A stretch of DNA of 64,000 bases from Amycolatopsis lexingtonensis (GTDB taxonomy: Bacteria; Actinomycetota; Actinomycetes; Mycobacteriales; Pseudonocardiaceae): contig NZ_JADBEG010000001.1 in NCBI RefSeq assembly GCF_014873755.1, positions 8,468,501 through 8,532,500 of the forward strand, written 5' to 3'. Each line of letters opens with the position of its first letter. The stretch's first letter is position 1. The position numbers and the translations under genes were made by a program. Positions 17,918-26,360 of this stretch are shown here, one piece after another. The notes under the pieces are model-generated. The model ran no database searches, was not told the DNA's origin, and saw only the letters and a program-made list of their open reading frames with translations.

Positions 17918-19789
17918 TTAACGAAGGGCTTCCCGGATGGCGTCCAGGACGGCGGGGTCCTCGATCGTGGAGGGTACGGCCTCGTCGCGCCCGTCGGCGA
18001 TCGCGCGCATGGTCTTGCGCAGGATCTTGCCCGACCGCGTCTTCGGCAGCGCGTCCACAATGGACACATCGCGGAACGCGGCGACCGGGCCGATGTCCCG
18101 GCGCACCAGGGCCACCAGCTCGTCCCGTAGCTGCTCCGGGGCGATGTCCGCGCCCGCCTTCAGCACCACGAACCCGCGCGGCAGCTGGCCCTTGAGCTGG
18201 TCGGCGACGCCGATCACGGCGCACTCGGCGACCGCCGGGTGCGAAGCGAGCACCGCCTCCATCGACCCGGTCGACAGCCGGTGCCCGGCGACGTTGATGA
18301 CGTCGTCGGTGCGGCCCATGACGAACAGGTAGCCGTCCTCGTCGACGTAGCCGGAGTCGCCGGTCAGGTAGTACCCCTCGTAGCGGGAGAGGTAGGCCTC
18401 GCGGTAGCGCTCGTCGTCGCCCCACAGCGTCGGCAGCGACCCCGGCGGCAGCGGCAGCCGCACCGTGATGGCGCCTTCGCGGCCGGGCGGCAGCTCTTCG
18501 CCCGCCTGGTCGAGGATCCGGACGTCCCAGCCGGGGACCGGCTTGGTCGCGGACCCGGGCTTGACGTCCATCGGCTCCAGGCCGCGCGGGTTCGCGGCGA
18601 TCGGCCAGCCGGTCTCGGTCTGCCACCAGTGGTCGATCACCGGCACGCCGAGCTTCTCGTGTGCCCAGTGCAGGGTCTCCGGGTCGAGCCGCTCGCCGGC
18701 CATGAACAGCGTCTTGAACGCCTTCAGGTCGTACCTCTCCAGCTCGCGGGCGTCCGGGTCGACCTTCTTGACCGCCCGCAGCGCCGTCGGCGCGGTGAAC
18801 AGCGCTCCGACGCCGTGCTCGGCGATGACCCGCCAGAACGCGCCCGCGTCCGGCGTGCCGACCGGCTTGCCCTCGTACATCACCGTCGTCGCCCCGACCA
18901 GCAGCGGCGCGTAGACGATGTAGGAGTGCCCGACGACCCAGCCGACGTCGGAGGCCGTCCACCAGACGTCGCCGGCGTGGACGTCGTAGACCGCCGCCAT
19001 CGAGTAGGCGAGCGCGACCGCGTGGCCGCCGGTGTCGCGCACGACGCCCTTCGGCTTCCCGGTCGTCCCGGACGTGTAGAGGATGTAGAGCGGGTCGGTG
19101 GCCGCGACCGGCACCGGATCGGCCGGGTCGGCGCTCGCGGCCAGCTCGCGCCAGTCCCGCTCGCGCCCGGTCAGCGTGGCCGGCGCCTGCTCGCGCTGCA
19201 GCATGACGACGTGGTCCGGCTGGTGCTCGGTCATCCCGAGCGCCGCGGTGATGATCGGCTGGTACTCGACCACCCGCGTCGGCTCGATGCCGCAGGACGC
19301 CGCCAGGATCACGTTGGGTTTGGCGTCCTCGATTCGCGCGGCCAGCTCCTTCGGTGCGAACCCGCCGAAGACCACCGAGTGCACCGCGCCGATCCGCGCG
19401 CAGGCCAGCATCGCGATCGCCGCCTCCGGCACCATCGGCAGGTAGACGAGCACGCGGTCACCCTTCGTGACCCCCAGCGAGCGCAGCGCACCGGCGAAGC
19501 GCGCGACCGTGTCCCGCAGTTCTTCGTAGGTGTAGGTGCGTTGCCGTCCGGTCACGGGAGAGTCCCAGATCAGTGCCGCCTGGCCCCCGCGCCCGGCCTC
19601 GACGTGCCGGTCCAGCGCGTTGTAGGAGGTGTTCAGCTCGGCGTCCGGGAACCACCGGAAGAAGGGCGGGTTCGAGCCGTCCAGGGCCCGTTCCGGTGCC
19701 TTCGTCCAGCTGATCGCACCGGCCGCGGCCAGCCAGAACGCTTCCGGGTCCCGCAGGCTCCGCCGGTAGGCCTCGGAGTACGCGCCCAT
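17918..19789 (-). CDS. prpE: propionyl-CoA synthetase-like acyl-CoA synthetase
   Basis: 623 aa ANL-superfamily enzyme of the acetyl/propionyl-CoA synthetase type. The N-terminal ACAS segment is present (YNALDRHVEAGRGGQAALIW). P-loop-like YTSGTTGKPKGVVRD, WWQTETGWPI, YLTGDSGYVDEDGYLFVMGR and the acylation Lys in TRSGKILRKT. LACARIGAVHSVVFGGFAP and SCGIEPTRVVEYQP fit the PrpE/ACSS3 branch better than Acs. Reaction: propionate + ATP + CoA to propionyl-CoA. AAGGAG precedes ATG 19789. Monocistronic by spacing; no prp operon partners nearby. Confidence 0.88.
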   Translation of the reverse strand: MGAYSEAYRRSLRDPEAFWLAAAGAISWTKAPERALDGSNPPFFRWFPDAELNTSYNALDRHVEAGRGGQAALIWDSPVTGRQRTYTYEELRDTVARFAGALRSLGVTKGDRVLVYLPMVPEAAIAMLACARIGAVHSVVFGGFAPKELAARIEDAKPNVILAASCGIEPTRVVEYQPIITAALGMTEHQPDHVVMLQREQAPATLTGRERDWRELAASADPADPVPVAATDPLYILYTSGTTGKPKGVVRDTGGHAVALAYSMAAVYDVHAGDVWWTASDVGWVVGHSYIVYAPLLVGATTVMYEGKPVGTPDAGAFWRVIAEHGVGALFTAPTALRAVKKVDPDARELERYDLKAFKTLFMAGERLDPETLHWAHEKLGVPVIDHWWQTETGWPIAANPRGLEPMDVKPGSATKPVPGWDVRILDQAGEELPPGREGAITVRLPLPPGSLPTLWGDDERYREAYLSRYEGYYLTGDSGYVDEDGYLFVMGRTDDVINVAGHRLSTGSMEAVLASHPAVAECAVIGVADQLKGQLPRGFVVLKAGADIAPEQLRDELVALVRRDIGPVAAFRDVSIVDALPKTRSGKILRKTMRAIADGRDEAVPSTIEDPAVLDAIREALR

Positions 19790-19905
19790 TCCCGCTCCTT
19801 CGCGTCGAACGTCCCGCCGGCCCCCATCATGGCGCGGGATCGGCGGGCTCGCCGGATTCCAGGCACGCTGAAGACCCGGCAACCTCACGGCGGCCGGCTG
19901 CGTCC

Positions 19906-19911
19906 TAAGCT
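19906..19911 (+). promoter_or_regulatory. -10 hexamer of the Ser/Thr kinase gene
   Basis: TAAGCT in the 185-bp divergent gap 19790-19974 gives a leader of ~57 nt to the kinase GTG. No clear -35 or operator is seen in the rest of the gap. Confidence 0.4.
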
Positions 19912-19974
19912 GGACGGCGGGGAAACGCCGCATAGCGGTACGAAGAGAACACGGACAGTGAGGGGAGCCCGGCG

Positions 19975-21735
19975 GTGAACGGACTCGCGAGCGCGTTGCT
20001 CTCGCTAGCCCATTCCTTGTTCGGCCCGGGCTTCTGCCCCGGCGACTGGGTCTGGGCCACGAGTGCGGCGGGCGCGCTCGTCGCACTGCTCCCGCCGATC
20101 GGCGCGCTGGCGGTGTCGATCATCCGCAAGGGCACCGGCAACCGCTACGACGCCACGACGTTGTCGGTGTTCGGCGCGATCGGCCTGGTGACCTCGCTGA
20201 TCCTGCCGTGGCTGCTGTCCAACGGCGTTTCCAGCGTGTTCCGGGCCGAGCGGGCGGGCACGAAGTCGGGGCTGCCCCGCACGGAGGCCGCGACGCTGGC
20301 GAGCGGCTCCTGCTGGGTGGACACGCAGAAGGAGTACCTGGGCGGCGGCCCGAACGTCTACGAGGTGCTGTTCTACAAGAACAACGCGGCCCTGCCGACC
20401 TTCGTGTACGTGGCCGCGTTCATCCTGCTGCCGGCCGGCTCGCTGCTGTTCGTCATCCTGCAGGGCCGCACCGCCTTCCGCCGCGGCCCGAAGTGGCCGT
20501 CCCGGTTCATCTGGATCCCGTTCGCCGCGATGCTCGCGTTCAGCGTCGGCATGGAGGCCAACACCGCGCTGCACTTCTGGCTCGGCTTCCTGCCGTTCAG
20601 CGTGCTGGGCCTGATCCCGGTCGCGATGGTCGGGCCGCCGCCGTGGTCGGTGATCAACCGGCCGGACGCGCCGCCGCGCCGCGAACCCGAGCCGTACCGG
20701 CCGCCGCCGCCCTCCGCGTCCCAGATGCAGCCCCGCCCGACCCCGCCTCCGCCGCCCCCACCGGTCAACAAGCCGTACCCGAAGACGGCGCTGGCGTCGG
20801 CACCCGAACCCCCGCCGATGGCCGGCGCGCTGGCCGCGGCCCCCGGGCCGATCCCGCCGCCGCCCGGCTCCCGCAACGCCGGCGGCAGCCGCTACCGGCG
20901 GGTCAAGCAGCTCGGCGCGGGCGGCTTCGGCACGGTCTGGCAGGCCGTCGACACCCAGCTGAACCGCACGGTCGCGCTGAAGATCGCGCACGCGCCGGAC
21001 CGCGACACGGCCGAGCGCATGCAGCGTGAGGCCCGCGCCCTCGCCGTGGTCAGCCACCCGAACTGTGTCAAGGTGTACGACCTGGCCGAGGAGCCGGACG
21101 GGCTCGCGCTGGTCATGGAGTACCTCGAAGGCCGCCCGCTGGCCGAGCTGGTCGACGGCCAGGGCCCGCTGGACGACGTCGCGGCCGGCCGCCTGTGGGC
21201 GACGATGGCGGGCGCGCTCGCCGCGGCGCACGAGAAGGGCGTCCTGCACCGCGACATCAAGCCGTCGAACGTCGTGCTGGACCCGAGCGGCCTGGCCCAC
21301 CTGATCGACTTCGGCATCGCCCGCAGCCAGGGCGATTCGAAGATGACGGCCACCGGGATGATGATCGGCACGCCCGACTTCGTCGCCCCGGAGCAGGCCA
21401 TGGGCGCGACGGCCTCCCCGGCGTCCGACGCGTGGCAGCTGGCGGCGACGATCAGCTACGCGCTGTCCGGCCAGCCCCCGCGCGGCACGCGCGAGACCCC
21501 GATGGCGGCCCTGATGGCGGCGGCCCGCGCCGAACCGGTGTCCCGGCTGCCCCAGCGCAGCGCGCACGCCCGCCTGCTGGCGGCGTCGCTGGACCCCGAG
21601 CCGCGCCGCCGCCCGACGTTGAACTCGGTGCGCCGCGAGGTCGAGGGCTGGCTGTCCCGCGCGGGCAAGTCCGCGGACGGCCCGGTGACCCGGGTGGTGC
21701 CGCGGCAGCCGGGTGGCCAGGTGCCCCGCCGCTAG
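19975..21735 (+). CDS. membrane Ser/Thr protein kinase with N-terminal membrane domain
   Basis: 586 aa from GTG 19975. Residues ~25-220 hold about five TM helices; ~225-300 is Pro-rich; the kinase domain occupies ~303-560. G-loop GAGGFGTVW (~314), ATP Lys in VALKIA (~337), catalytic HRDIKPSN (~425), DFG (~444), APE (FVAPEQA). All needed residues are kept, so it should be active. The order is the reverse of PknB-type kinases, which put the kinase first and a TM with sensor after. Target unknown; no FHA or phosphatase gene adjacent. The 3' end overlaps the convergent methyltransferase by 4 bp. Confidence 0.9.
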   Translation: MNGLASALLSLAHSLFGPGFCPGDWVWATSAAGALVALLPPIGALAVSIIRKGTGNRYDATTLSVFGAIGLVTSLILPWLLSNGVSSVFRAERAGTKSGLPRTEAATLASGSCWVDTQKEYLGGGPNVYEVLFYKNNAALPTFVYVAAFILLPAGSLLFVILQGRTAFRRGPKWPSRFIWIPFAAMLAFSVGMEANTALHFWLGFLPFSVLGLIPVAMVGPPPWSVINRPDAPPRREPEPYRPPPPSASQMQPRPTPPPPPPPVNKPYPKTALASAPEPPPMAGALAAAPGPIPPPPGSRNAGGSRYRRVKQLGAGGFGTVWQAVDTQLNRTVALKIAHAPDRDTAERMQREARALAVVSHPNCVKVYDLAEEPDGLALVMEYLEGRPLAELVDGQGPLDDVAAGRLWATMAGALAAAHEKGVLHRDIKPSNVVLDPSGLAHLIDFGIARSQGDSKMTATGMMIGTPDFVAPEQAMGATASPASDAWQLAATISYALSGQPPRGTRETPMAALMAAARAEPVSRLPQRSAHARLLAASLDPEPRRRPTLNSVRREVEGWLSRAGKSADGPVTRVVPRQPGGQVPRR

Positions 21736-22301
21736 CGGGGCTTCACCGCTTCGAAGATCACGAGCTGCTTCGGCTCCAGCCGGACGTCGACCTGCTCGAA
21801 GCCCGCCTTTTCGAGGCGGGCCGGGAACGTCGCCGCGTCGACGACGTTCATCGTGTCGCCGAGGTGCAGCAGGCGGAACCGCAGGTTGAGCTGACCGTCG
21901 CTGCCGCAGTACGTCCCGCCCGGGCGCAGGACCCGGGCGGCTTCGGCGAAGATCGCGTCCTGCAGCTCGGCGGTCGGCACGTGGTGCAGCATCGTGAAGC
22001 AGACGACCGCGGAGAAGCGGCCGTCCTCGAACGGCATTTCGGCGCCGCTGCCTTCGACGACCTCGGCGCGGCCGCCGAACTTCGCCCGCAGCAGCTCGGT
22101 CGACGCGGGGTCGATCTCGAGCACGGTGAGCTTCGGGACGGCGCCGAGCAGCACCTTCGTCGTGGCGCCGAAGCCGGGACCGATCTCGAGCACGTCGTCG
22201 CCCAGATCGCGCTGTGCCAGCCACGGCGTCAGGCGCTCCTCGACGGTCGCGGCCCACTTCTCCGAGCTGCAGATCTTCCGGTGGATCAGGTTCATCGGCA
22301 T
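21732..22301 (-). CDS. class I SAM-dependent methyltransferase
   Basis: 189 aa. SAM-binding motif I VLEIGPGFGATTKVLL; motif II acidic residue LTVLEIDP; motif IV FSAVVCFTMLHHVPT; motif post-I SGAEMPFEDGRF. This is the Methyltransf_11/25 pattern; the substrate is not predictable, with the ubiquinone/menaquinone-like MLHH variant giving no specific hint. A 55-bp gap separates it from the divergent AraC regulator, which could control it. Confidence 0.82.
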   Translation of the reverse strand: MPMNLIHRKICSSEKWAATVEERLTPWLAQRDLGDDVLEIGPGFGATTKVLLGAVPKLTVLEIDPASTELLRAKFGGRAEVVEGSGAEMPFEDGRFSAVVCFTMLHHVPTAELQDAIFAEAARVLRPGGTYCGSDGQLNLRFRLLHLGDTMNVVDAATFPARLEKAGFEQVDVRLEPKQLVIFEAVKPR

Positions 22302-22356
22302 GCGCCCGACGCTATTTCGGCGCGCCGGTGGCCGGAAGCCGATACCGTGTCACGTC

Positions 22357-23091
22357 ATGTCGCCAACCGGCCAAGCCATGCTGCTCGGCGAGTTCGACCT
22401 GCCCGCCGGCACCTGGTTCCCCTGGCACGAACACCCCGCGCACCAGCTGGTCTGGTCCGCGCGCGGGGTCGTCGCGGTCAAGTCCGGGGACGCGGGCTGG
22501 GTGCTGCCGCCGACGCGCGCGCTGTGGATGCCGGCGGGCGTCCGGCACCGCACGGGTGCGCTCGGCCGGGCGGCGCTGCGCGGCATCTACGCCGACCCGG
22601 CGCTGTCGCCGGTGTCGTGGCCGTCGCCGCGGATGGTCGTCGTCCGGCCGCTGCTGCGCGAGCTCCTGGAGTACCTGACCGGCGAAGGCGTCGCGCCGGA
22701 CGCGCGGGTGCGGGCCGAGGCGGTGGCGTTCGACCTGCTGGAGCCGCTCGACGTGGTGCCGATCGCGGTGCCCGCGCTCACCGACCCACGCGCTCGCGAC
22801 GTCGAGCGCGCCCTGCTGGCGAACCCGGCGGACCCCCGCACGCTCGCGGAGTTCGGCCGGGCGGTCGGCGCGTCGGAACGGACGCTGGCGCGGGTGTTCG
22901 CCCACGAAGGCCGGATGCCGTTCGGCACGTGGCGCACGCAGGTGCGGCTGCGTGCGTCGCTGCCGCTGCTGGCCCAGGGCACCCCGCTGGAGACGGTCGC
23001 GTACCGCGTGGGCTACAGCTCGGCGAGCGCGTTCGTCGCGGCTTTCCGGCGGGCCGTCGGGGTCACGCCGGGCGCCTACTTCGCGGGGTGA
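22357..23091 (+). CDS. AraC-family regulator with cupin sensor
   Basis: 244 aa. N-terminal cupin (HEHPAHQLVWSARGVVAVKS, LPPTRALWMPAGVRHRTGAL) and a C-terminal AraC double HTH (TLAEFGRAVGASERTLARVF, VAYRVGYSSASAFVAAFRRA, GVTPGAYF). This is the common short AraC type (~250 aa) that often controls an adjacent MFS or redox gene; here the nearest divergent gene is the methyltransferase. TACCGT at 22343-22348 gives a leaderless or near-leaderless mRNA. It ends directly against the mannosyltransferase gene. Confidence 0.88.
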   Translation: MSPTGQAMLLGEFDLPAGTWFPWHEHPAHQLVWSARGVVAVKSGDAGWVLPPTRALWMPAGVRHRTGALGRAALRGIYADPALSPVSWPSPRMVVVRPLLRELLEYLTGEGVAPDARVRAEAVAFDLLEPLDVVPIAVPALTDPRARDVERALLANPADPRTLAEFGRAVGASERTLARVFAHEGRMPFGTWRTQVRLRASLPLLAQGTPLETVAYRVGYSSASAFVAAFRRAVGVTPGAYFAG

Positions 23092-24660
23092 CTACCGCCA
23101 GGAGGGCAGCCAGCGCTCGGCTTCCCACTGGCCGTTCGTGATCGCGATGCCGTTCAGGATCGGCCACAGCCAGGCGAAGTTGGCCACCACCAGCCCGACG
23201 TACAGCGACACGACGAGCAGGCCGGTCCCGCGTCTCTCGAACCCGCGCCGCGCGCTGCCCAGGATCTGGCCGAGGCACAACGTCAAGCCCAGCACCAGGA
23301 ACGCGGCCAGCGGCGTCGCGTAGAAGAAGTACATCTGGCGGTCGATGTTGGTGTACCAGAAGACGTACCCGCCGAGGTAGCCGACCAGCACGGCGGCGTA
23401 GCGCCAGTCAGCGCGGAAGATCGAGCGCCAGGCCGCCCAGCCGAGCATCGGGATCGCCGCCCACCACATCGCGGGCGTGCCGATCAGCATCGTCGCGCTG
23501 ATGCAGCGGGCTTCGCCGCAGCCGGTGACCTCGCCGTTGTAGCTGTAGAGCATCGGGCGCAGGCCCATCGGCCACGTCCACGGCTTCGACTCCCACGGGT
23601 GCGGGTTGTCCTTGGGCGTGACCAGCGTTTCGTGGAAGTGCAGGACGTTCCCGGTGTAGTCGGCGAGCGAGCGCAGCGCCGGCGGGACCCAGGCGAAGAA
23701 GCCCGGCGCGATGTCCTTGATCTCCGTGTAGTGCCGGTCGGTGGCCGTTTCGCTGGCGAACCACGCCCAGTACGCGGCGAAGTACATGAGGAACGGGATG
23801 ACCAGGATCGCCCACAGCGCGGGCAGCACGTCCCGGCGGATCGTGCCCAGCCAGGGCCGCTCGACGCCGGCCGCACGCCGCGCCGCGACGTCGAAGAAGA
23901 CGGTCAGCAGACCGAACGCGACGATGTAGTACAGCGCCGACCACTTGACGCCGAAGGTCAGCCCGATCATCAGGCCGGTCCCGAACCGCCACCAGCGGAA
24001 CCCGAGCTTCGGGCCCCAGACTGATTCGTTGACCCAGCCTTCGCGGACGGCGGTCGCGAGCCGCTCGCGCACCTGGTCGCGGTCGGCGAGCACGCAGGCG
24101 AACGCGGCGAGCACGAACAGCGCGATGAAGATGTCCAGCATGCCCATGCGCGACTGCAGGTGGAGCACGCCGTCGCTGATGACGAGGATGCCGGCGATGG
24201 CGCCGAGCAGCGTCGAGCGCGTGAGCCGCCGGGCGATGCGGACGGTCAGCAGCACGATCAGCGTGCCGGCCAGCGCGGGCATGATCCGCCAGCCCCAGCC
24301 GTTGTAGCCGAACAGCCACTCGCCGATCGCGATGAGCTGCTTGGCCAGCGGCGGGTGGACGACCAGCTCGTAGCCGTAGTTGTCCTCGTAACCGCCGTTG
24401 CGCAGCACCTGCCAGGCCTGCGGCACGTAGTGCTTCTCGTCGAAGACCGGGCTGCCCTTGTCGGTCGGCACGCCGAGGTTCTGCAGCCGGACGATCCCGC
24501 CGATCACGGTCAGCACGAGGGTGACGACCCAGCCGCGCAGCCGGTCGGTCGGCATGCCGCGGCCGAGCAGGGTCACTTCGCGGTCGGTCGGCGGCCGGAG
24601 CGCCTCGACCGGGTCCGGCCGGACGCTTTCGTCGTCGGGACGGGTCAGCACGGCGGTCAC
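23092..24660 (-). CDS. pmt: dolichyl-phosphate-mannose:protein mannosyltransferase
   Basis: 522 aa, about 11 TM helices, GT39 family. The extracytoplasmic first loop has FDEKHYVPQAW with the catalytic Asp-Glu; HPPLAKQLIAIGEWLFGYNG follows. A C-terminal four-TM block has the motif WYTNIDRQMYFFYATP. It corresponds to M. tuberculosis Rv1002c, which O-mannosylates Sec-exported proteins. GTG 24660 is preceded by TAGGAT with 7 nt spacing. Divergent from rsmI as in mycobacteria, which supports both calls. Confidence 0.93.
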   Translation of the reverse strand: MTAVLTRPDDESVRPDPVEALRPPTDREVTLLGRGMPTDRLRGWVVTLVLTVIGGIVRLQNLGVPTDKGSPVFDEKHYVPQAWQVLRNGGYEDNYGYELVVHPPLAKQLIAIGEWLFGYNGWGWRIMPALAGTLIVLLTVRIARRLTRSTLLGAIAGILVISDGVLHLQSRMGMLDIFIALFVLAAFACVLADRDQVRERLATAVREGWVNESVWGPKLGFRWWRFGTGLMIGLTFGVKWSALYYIVAFGLLTVFFDVAARRAAGVERPWLGTIRRDVLPALWAILVIPFLMYFAAYWAWFASETATDRHYTEIKDIAPGFFAWVPPALRSLADYTGNVLHFHETLVTPKDNPHPWESKPWTWPMGLRPMLYSYNGEVTGCGEARCISATMLIGTPAMWWAAIPMLGWAAWRSIFRADWRYAAVLVGYLGGYVFWYTNIDRQMYFFYATPLAAFLVLGLTLCLGQILGSARRGFERRGTGLLVVSLYVGLVVANFAWLWPILNGIAITNGQWEAERWLPSWR

Positions 24661-24667
24661 GGGGGCG

Positions 24668-24722
24668 ATCCTACGGGCGCGGCGGGGCGTGCGTCGTCGG
24701 GATCCGCTGATCAGCCTAGGCT
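24668..24722. promoter_or_regulatory. divergent leaderless promoters of pmt and rsmI
   Basis: TAGGAT on the minus strand (24668-24673) ends 7 nt before the pmt GTG; TAGGCT on the plus strand (24717-24722) ends 6 nt before the rsmI GTG at 24729. Each -10 places its transcription start at the start codon. Confidence 0.6.
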
Positions 24723-24728
24723 GGCCGG

Positions 24729-25580
24729 GTGAGTCCCTCCCTGCTTCCCGGCCGGCTCGTCTTGGCCGCGACCCCGCTCGGCGACGTCCGCGACGCCTCG
24801 CCCCGCCTGGCGGAAGCACTGGCGGAAGCCGACGTCATCGCGGCGGAGGACACGCGACGGCTGCGGTCGCTGGCGTCCGCGCTGGAGGTGACCCCGCGCG
24901 GCCGCGTGGTGAGCTTCTACGAGGACGTCGAGACGGCGCGCCTGCCCAAGTTGCTCGAATCGTTACGCGCGGGCGAGACGGTCGTGCTGGTGACCGACGC
25001 CGGTATGCCCAGTGTGTCCGATCCGGGCTTCCGCCTGGTGGCGGCTTGTGTGGCTTCGGAGATTCCGGTGACGTGCTTGCCGGGGCCGTCCGCGGTGACC
25101 ACGGCGCTCGCTTTGTCCGGTTTGCCGTGCGATCGGTTCTGCTTCGAGGGTTTCGCACCGCGGAAGCCGGGCGAGCGGACGCGCTGGCTGACGTCGTTGG
25201 TGTCCGAGCCGCGGACGGTGGTGTTCTTCGAGTCCCCGCACCGGTTGGCGTCCCTGCTTTCCGACGCGGCTTCGGTGCTGGGGGCGTCTCGTCAGGCCGC
25301 GGTGTGCCGCGAGTTGACGAAGACGTACGAAGAGGTGAAGCGGGGGTCTCTTCCGGACTTGGCCGCGTGGGCCGCGGAGGGGGTGCGAGGGGAGATCACG
25401 GTGGTCCTCGCGGGTGCCGCACCGCGGTCGGTTTCGGTGGCGGACCTGGTGTCGGAGGTGGCGGACCGGGTGGCATCGGGGGAGCGCCTGAAGTCCGCGG
25501 CGGCGGAGGTCGCGGAGGCCGCCGGGGTGTCCAAAAAGGAGCTTTACGACGCCGTGCTGGCGGCCCGGAAGGCCGAGTGA
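24729..25580 (+). CDS. rsmI: 16S rRNA (cytidine1402-2'-O)-methyltransferase
   Basis: 283 aa tetrapyrrole-methylase fold. Conserved RsmI blocks: ATPLGDVRDASPR, AAEDTRRLRSL, VVLVTDAGMPSVSDPG, CLPGPSAVTTALALSGLP, FEGFAPRK, TVVFFESPHRL, CRELTKTYEEVKRG. It methylates the 2'-OH of C1402 in the decoding centre using SAM. The C-terminal helical domain is normal. Start GTG 24729 is fixed by the TAGGCT -10. It shares a GTGA overlap with the small gene that follows. Confidence 0.95.
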   Translation: MSPSLLPGRLVLAATPLGDVRDASPRLAEALAEADVIAAEDTRRLRSLASALEVTPRGRVVSFYEDVETARLPKLLESLRAGETVVLVTDAGMPSVSDPGFRLVAACVASEIPVTCLPGPSAVTTALALSGLPCDRFCFEGFAPRKPGERTRWLTSLVSEPRTVVFFESPHRLASLLSDAASVLGASRQAAVCRELTKTYEEVKRGSLPDLAAWAAEGVRGEITVVLAGAAPRSVSVADLVSEVADRVASGERLKSAAAEVAEAAGVSKKELYDAVLAARKAE

Positions 25581-25792
25581 CGCCGGAGCTGCGAGCCGCG
25601 CTGAGGGAGCTTCGGCGGGTGCGTGCCGAGAAGCCCGGTGAAGAACTCGGCACCGCGGCCTTCGCGGCTTGGCGGGTGTCGATCGCGGAGGCGCTCGAAG
25701 CGCTGGCTCCGTTGCTGCTCTTCAGCGAAGACCGGGAGCAGGCCGCGGCTGAAGCGCGCGCGGCCCGGGCCGAGGCGGCCGAACTCAGGTGA
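25577..25792 (+). CDS. small helical protein, unknown function
   Basis: 71 aa, Ala/Glu/Arg-rich and predicted almost entirely helical (ELRAALRELRRVRAEKPGEE, DREQAAAEARAARAEAAELR). GTG 25577 overlaps the rsmI stop (GTGA), indicating coupled translation. It has no recognisable domain. The composition could also arise by chance in high-GC DNA, but the 4-bp overlap and codon bias support a real gene. It overlaps the convergent TetR gene by 8 bp. Confidence 0.55.
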   Translation: MTPELRAALRELRRVRAEKPGEELGTAAFAAWRVSIAEALEALAPLLLFSEDREQAAAEARAARAEAAELR

Positions 25793-26318
25793 GTAGGGCC
25801 GTGACCGCGGCGTGCGCCTTCGCCGCGTCCGGGGCGTCTCCGGTGATCACGTCCGTGTACACGAACGACTCGCCGATCCGCACCAGCAGGTAAGCCAGGT
25901 CCGGCACCGGCAGCGGGGGCACCAGCCGTCCCGCCGAGACCTCACCCTCCAAAAGCGACTGCAGCTCCGCCGTCGTCCGCTGCTGGCAAACGCTTGCGCG
26001 CGTCGTCAACAGCCGCAACGCGCGCTCCGGCTCCCGGCGCAGGAAGTCCCGGAACGGCGGGGACTCGTTCGCGAACCGGACATATCCGCTCACGAAGTCC
26101 GCCACCCCCGCCGCGCCGCGGCCCACGCACGACGGCCACAAGCGGGCGATCGAAGCCGACGACAGCGACCACAGGATCTCGCCCAGCAGCCGGTCGCGGG
26201 AGCCCACCCGGCGGTGCAGGGTGGCGCGGCTGATGGACAGCGCCTCCGCCAGTTCGCCCATGTCGACCCGCCTGCCGGACAGGAACCACTCGCGCGCCCG
26301 CTCGAACTCCTGAGACAT
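25785..26318 (-). CDS. QsdR-like TetR-family regulator
   Basis: 177 aa. The HTH is unusually close to the N-terminus: FERAREWFLSGRRVDMGELA, EALSISRATLHRRVGSRDRL, LLGEILWSL. This opening is typical of the QsdR family of TetR regulators (first described with quorum-quenching lactonase in Rhodococcus). It is divergent from a quinone oxidoreductase gene, with an inverted repeat across its own start codon. Probable role: repression of itself and of the oxidoreductase. Confidence 0.82.
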   Translation of the reverse strand: MSQEFERAREWFLSGRRVDMGELAEALSISRATLHRRVGSRDRLLGEILWSLSSASIARLWPSCVGRGAAGVADFVSGYVRFANESPPFRDFLRREPERALRLLTTRASVCQQRTTAELQSLLEGEVSAGRLVPPLPVPDLAYLLVRIGESFVYTDVITGDAPDAAKAHAAVTALLT

Positions 26319-26333
26319 ATGCCAGAATGTCTC
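26312..26333. promoter_or_regulatory. inverted repeat over the TetR start codon
   Basis: GAGACAT (26312-26318) and ATGTCTC (26327-26333) are perfect 7-bp arms with an 8-bp spacer. The left arm contains the regulator's own ATG. Binding would block both the regulator and the oxidoreductase gene starting at 26361. Confidence 0.65.
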
Positions 26334-26360
26334 ACAGCCACCACGGGAAGGGAAACGCAG

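Noticed and set aside
24660..24728. Extra small ORFs in the pmt-rsmI gap
   Set aside because: The gap is 68 bp and fully explained by two leaderless promoters.
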